Shown piece by piece: positions 61,667 to 64,000 of a stretch of 64,000 nt of DNA; the stretch's first letter is position 1, and each line of letters begins with the position of its first letter. The stretch lies in the NCBI GenBank assembly GCA_016125375.1, contig WGLU01000003.1, positions 165,880 through 229,879 of the forward strand, written 5' to 3'. The DNA is from Pseudomonadota bacterium (GTDB lineage Bacteria > Pseudomonadota > Alphaproteobacteria > UBA1280 > RI-95). A program made the position numbers and the translations under genes. Below the pieces are notes generated by a model. That model was not told where the DNA came from. It did not search any database and was given only the letters and a program-made list of their open reading frames with translations.

Positions 61667-63049
61667 CTACGCACCCGCATCACTTTTTTGTGCGTCTGCG
61701 CCAAGGTGACGGTACAAAGTCGTCCGCCCAATACCTAATACCTGCGCCGCCCGCGTCAGGTTTCCGCTCATGCGGGAAACCACGTGTGCGGTATAGGCTT
61801 CCTGTAGCAAATCCAGCGTCGGCAGAGAGTCCGGCGGGTAGGTGTTGAACACATCAAAAATATTGCCGCCCTGTTCCGGTGCGTCCGGATTGAGGTCCGT
61901 CACGTCGATGCGGTCACTATCGGTCATGATGACGGCGCGGTGGATATGATTCTCCAACTGGCGGACGTTACCCGGCCACGGTTGGCTGACCAGCCATTCG
62001 ACCGCCGCCTTGGTTAGCACTTTTTGCGGGATGTTTTCCTGCGCACACAAGCGCGCGGTAAAGTGCTGTGCCAGTGCCGGGATGTCGCTGCGCCGGTCCT
62101 CCAGCGCGGGTACAAAAATCGGCAGGACGTGAATCCGGTAGTACAGGTCTTCCCGGAAGGTGCCCAGTTTCACCATTTCGCTCAGGTTCCGGTGTGTGGC
62201 CGTTACCAGTCGTACATTGACTTTGGTTGCCCTGTTGCTGCCGATGGGCTCAACCTCGCGCTCTTGCAGCACGCGCAGCAGACGCGTCTGCGCCGGGAGC
62301 TCCAACTCACCGATTTCGTCCAGAAAAACCGTGCCGCCGTCCGCTTCCTTGAACTTGCCGACGCGTTTTTCGGTCGCACCGGTAAAGGCACCACGTTCAT
62401 GGCCGAACAGGGTGCTTTCAATCAGGTTGGGGGGGATGGCTCCGCAGTCGACCACAATGAACGGTGCTTCCCGGCGGGAAGAGTTGTCGTGAATGGCCCG
62501 TGCCATCAACTCCTTACCGGTACCAGAGGCACCTTGCAGGCACACGGTAATATCGCTACCGGCGGCTCGGCGTAACTGACTGAACAGCCGCTGCATTTTT
62601 TCAGATGTGCCAATCAGGTCGGTAAAATCGGTCTGATGTTCAACCTGACGGGAAAGCCTGCCCACTTCATTACGCAAAGCGGTGCGCTCCAGCGCATTGC
62701 GTAGGGTAATTTCCAGCCGCGGGCCATCTACGGGTTTGGTCATAAAATCTGCCGCGCCCAGCTTCATGGCCTCTACGGCGCTTTTGATACTGCCGTGACC
62801 GGTCAGGATAACAACGGGCACATTTTCGGCCAGCTCGCGCATGGTCCGCAACAGTGTCAGCCCGTCCATACCGGGCATCATCAGGTCTACCAGCAGCACG
62901 TCCGGTCGTGTGACTTCCTGTTGCAGGGTGCTGATGACGTCGTATCCGTTGCTAAAGGTGCGGCTTTCGATACCCTGCAGTGACAGCTGCATGGCAACCA
63001 GCTCGCGCATGGGTTTTTCGTCATCTACAACATATACAAGTCTTGGCAT
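61667..63049 (-). CDS. Sigma-54 response regulator, exopolysaccharide-linked (PrsR-like)
   Basis: 460 residues. Receiver with Asp (LLVDLMMPGMDG) and Lys (MTKPVD), AAA+ domain with GASGTGKE, GHERGAFTGA, PWPGNVRQLENHI and a C-terminal helix-turn-helix (NLTRAAQVLGIGRTTLYRHL). A GTG at 63058 is an alternative start. Its position between a BY-kinase-like gene and a chain-length determinant resembles PEP-CTERM/XrtA polysaccharide loci, where PrsR activates the operon; this context is inferred. Confidence 0.87.
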   Translation of the reverse strand: MPRLVYVVDDEKPMRELVAMQLSLQGIESRTFSNGYDVISTLQQEVTRPDVLLVDLMMPGMDGLTLLRTMRELAENVPVVILTGHGSIKSAVEAMKLGAADFMTKPVDGPRLEITLRNALERTALRNEVGRLSRQVEHQTDFTDLIGTSEKMQRLFSQLRRAAGSDITVCLQGASGTGKELMARAIHDNSSRREAPFIVVDCGAIPPNLIESTLFGHERGAFTGATEKRVGKFKEADGGTVFLDEIGELELPAQTRLLRVLQEREVEPIGSNRATKVNVRLVTATHRNLSEMVKLGTFREDLYYRIHVLPIFVPALEDRRSDIPALAQHFTARLCAQENIPQKVLTKAAVEWLVSQPWPGNVRQLENHIHRAVIMTDSDRIDVTDLNPDAPEQGGNIFDVFNTYPPDSLPTLDLLQEAYTAHVVSRMSGNLTRAAQVLGIGRTTLYRHLGADAQKSDAGA

Positions 63050-63097
63050 GTACTTCACGCTCAGGTTGTTTTTATCGTCAACCTAACCAGTGAGGCA

Positions 63098-63127
63098 CGA
63101 AAAAACCCCCTCGACAAGAGGGGGTTT
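63098..63127 (-). terminator. Terminator of the chain-length determinant gene
   Basis: Minus-strand AAACCCCCTC, loop TTGT, GAGGGGGTTT (with a shifted base), followed by T run. Confidence 0.82.
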
Positions 63128-63139
63128 AGTCACAAGGGC

Positions 63140-64000
63140 TTATATCCCCATTTTGGGCATGGCCGTTAACCTGCCTTGGTCAATTTTCACATCCCCCATA
63201 TTGGGCATGCGACCAATGATTTTCAGGCCGATTTCACGGCGGATTTCATCATCTGTCCGCAGGGATGTGTCCAGTTTCGACTTGAGGGCAATCAATGTCA
63301 GGCTCAGCAGACCCGCCAGTACGATGCTCGCCAAAAGGTAAGACATATGCTGTTCCATTTCCGGATTCTCGTTCTCCAGCATCGGAGGCAGGGGGAACTT
63401 GACCGTCGGGGTCGCGCTGCGGCTTTGTTTCTCGCTCAGGACCTTGTCAAAGTCCTCTTTGGCCAGACCATACTGGGTCTGGATTTTCTGAATCTCGAAC
63501 TCGGCGGCTGCCATGCGGGCAATGTTCTCGTCACTGTCGGCTTTACCGCTACGGGTCACTTCCACTTTCAGGGCATCGTAATTTGCCTTGGCCTTGTTCA
63601 GGCGGGCAGACAGCTCGCGCAGCTGGCGTTCCAGAAACTCCTGTGTCTCATCGGCGCTGAAGCGCTCTCCTGCATTGATCTCGTCAATAAAGTTCAGGGC
63701 CAGTTGCTCCAGAACGGTCGTGATACCGGCACGGGTGGTGCTGCGGTAGTAAATCTCGATCAGGTCGTCGCCAATGGTTTGCAGGTGGATGTTGCGGGCG
63801 GCCTGGGCAATTTTCTGGTTGCGCTCGTCGGAGGAAGCACCGTCCAGCAGCAGGCCGGCGGCGCGCAGGGTATCCCCAACCACGTTGGCGGATTTGATGG
63901 TCTGGCGCAGCAGGTTGGTTTTATCCGGATCGGAAATGTTCTGCAACAGCGGCGGATTTGTCGCGGCATTCTGGATTTGAATGGTGGTGCGCGCTGTGTA
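63140..64000 (-). CDS. Polysaccharide chain-length determinant (Wzz-like, partial)
   Basis: The C-terminal 286 or so residues; the frame stays open to the window edge (YTARTTIQIQNAA at the margin). A long coiled-coil region (about FLERQLRELSARLNKAKAN) precedes the C-terminal membrane segment (LLASIVLAGLLSLTLIALK) and a cytoplasmic tail (RREIGLKIIGRMPNMG), the layout of Wzz/GNVR-type proteins in exopolysaccharide export. Confidence 0.82.
   Translation of the reverse strand, partial: YTARTTIQIQNAATNPPLLQNISDPDKTNLLRQTIKSANVVGDTLRAAGLLLDGASSDERNQKIAQAARNIHLQTIGDDLIEIYYRSTTRAGITTVLEQLALNFIDEINAGERFSADETQEFLERQLRELSARLNKAKANYDALKVEVTRSGKADSDENIARMAAAEFEIQKIQTQYGLAKEDFDKVLSEKQSRSATPTVKFPLPPMLENENPEMEQHMSYLLASIVLAGLLSLTLIALKSKLDTSLRTDDEIRREIGLKIIGRMPNMGDVKIDQGRLTAMPKMGI

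Overview
The window looks like the chromosome of an alphaproteobacterium with moderately high GC. The markers are a Caulobacter-type FlbD sigma-54 regulator in the flagellar cluster, a FlhB C-terminal-domain homologue (FhlB), a MotE/DUF6468-like pair behind fliM, CheZ, a phasin with a PhaR-like operator, and sigma-54 (GG-N10-GC) promoters in front of flagellar genes. The gene set would fit a Rhodospirillales- or Micavibrio-like lineage, but the sequence alone does not fix the genus.

Layout. 1-12.7 kb, minus strand: a flagellar export, switch and regulation cluster, transcribed fliF-fliG-fliH-fliN-motA-flbD-(PhoX-like phosphatase)-flhA-flhF-flhG and ending in a partial tag (DNA-3-methyladenine glycosylase I) at the window edge. 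12.7-30.6 kb, plus strand: two divergent flagellins, flaG-like, fliD, fliS, fliL, fliM, a DUF6468-like gene, a motE-like gene, cheY, cheZ, cheB, cheA, two consecutive motB-like genes and a 980-residue secreted repeat protein. 30.6-32.3 kb, minus: fliP, fliO, a small coiled-coil gene and fhlB. 32.4-36.7 kb, plus: fliK, flgD, flgE. The fhlB and fliK operons diverge from one palindromic double sigma-54 promoter.

36.8-64 kb is mixed housekeeping, signalling and envelope DNA: folD, an FAD oxidoreductase, a phasin, a polytopic membrane protein, recJ, an orphan gene, a PP2C-like phosphatase, hpd, a GGDEF cyclase, a degenerate EAL protein, an NtrC-like regulator with a BolA gene, xthA, rpmG, a LuxR-type regulator, a 751-residue orphan membrane protein coupled to a DsbA-like protein, a ferredoxin, a glycosyltransferase and a PPP-family phosphatase. 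It ends in an exopolysaccharide-type locus (ParA/BY-kinase-like ATPase, sigma-54 response regulator, chain-length determinant) that runs off the right edge.

How it works together: sigma-54 with FlbD probably drives several flagellar operons. FlhF/FlhG would set flagellar placement and number, MotA with the Asp-bearing MotB would power rotation, and CheA/B/Y/Z would steer it. The oddities most worth a second look are a CheA whose P2 region is four near-identical repeats, a MotB paralogue lacking the ion-binding Asp, a Tat-exported phosphatase translationally coupled inside the flagellar operon, the face-to-face sigma-54 promoter palindrome, an orphan terminator suggesting a small RNA near 51.4 kb, and pseudo-enzyme versions of an EAL protein and a BY-kinase. 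No tRNA, rRNA, CRISPR array, insertion sequence or prophage was recognised.
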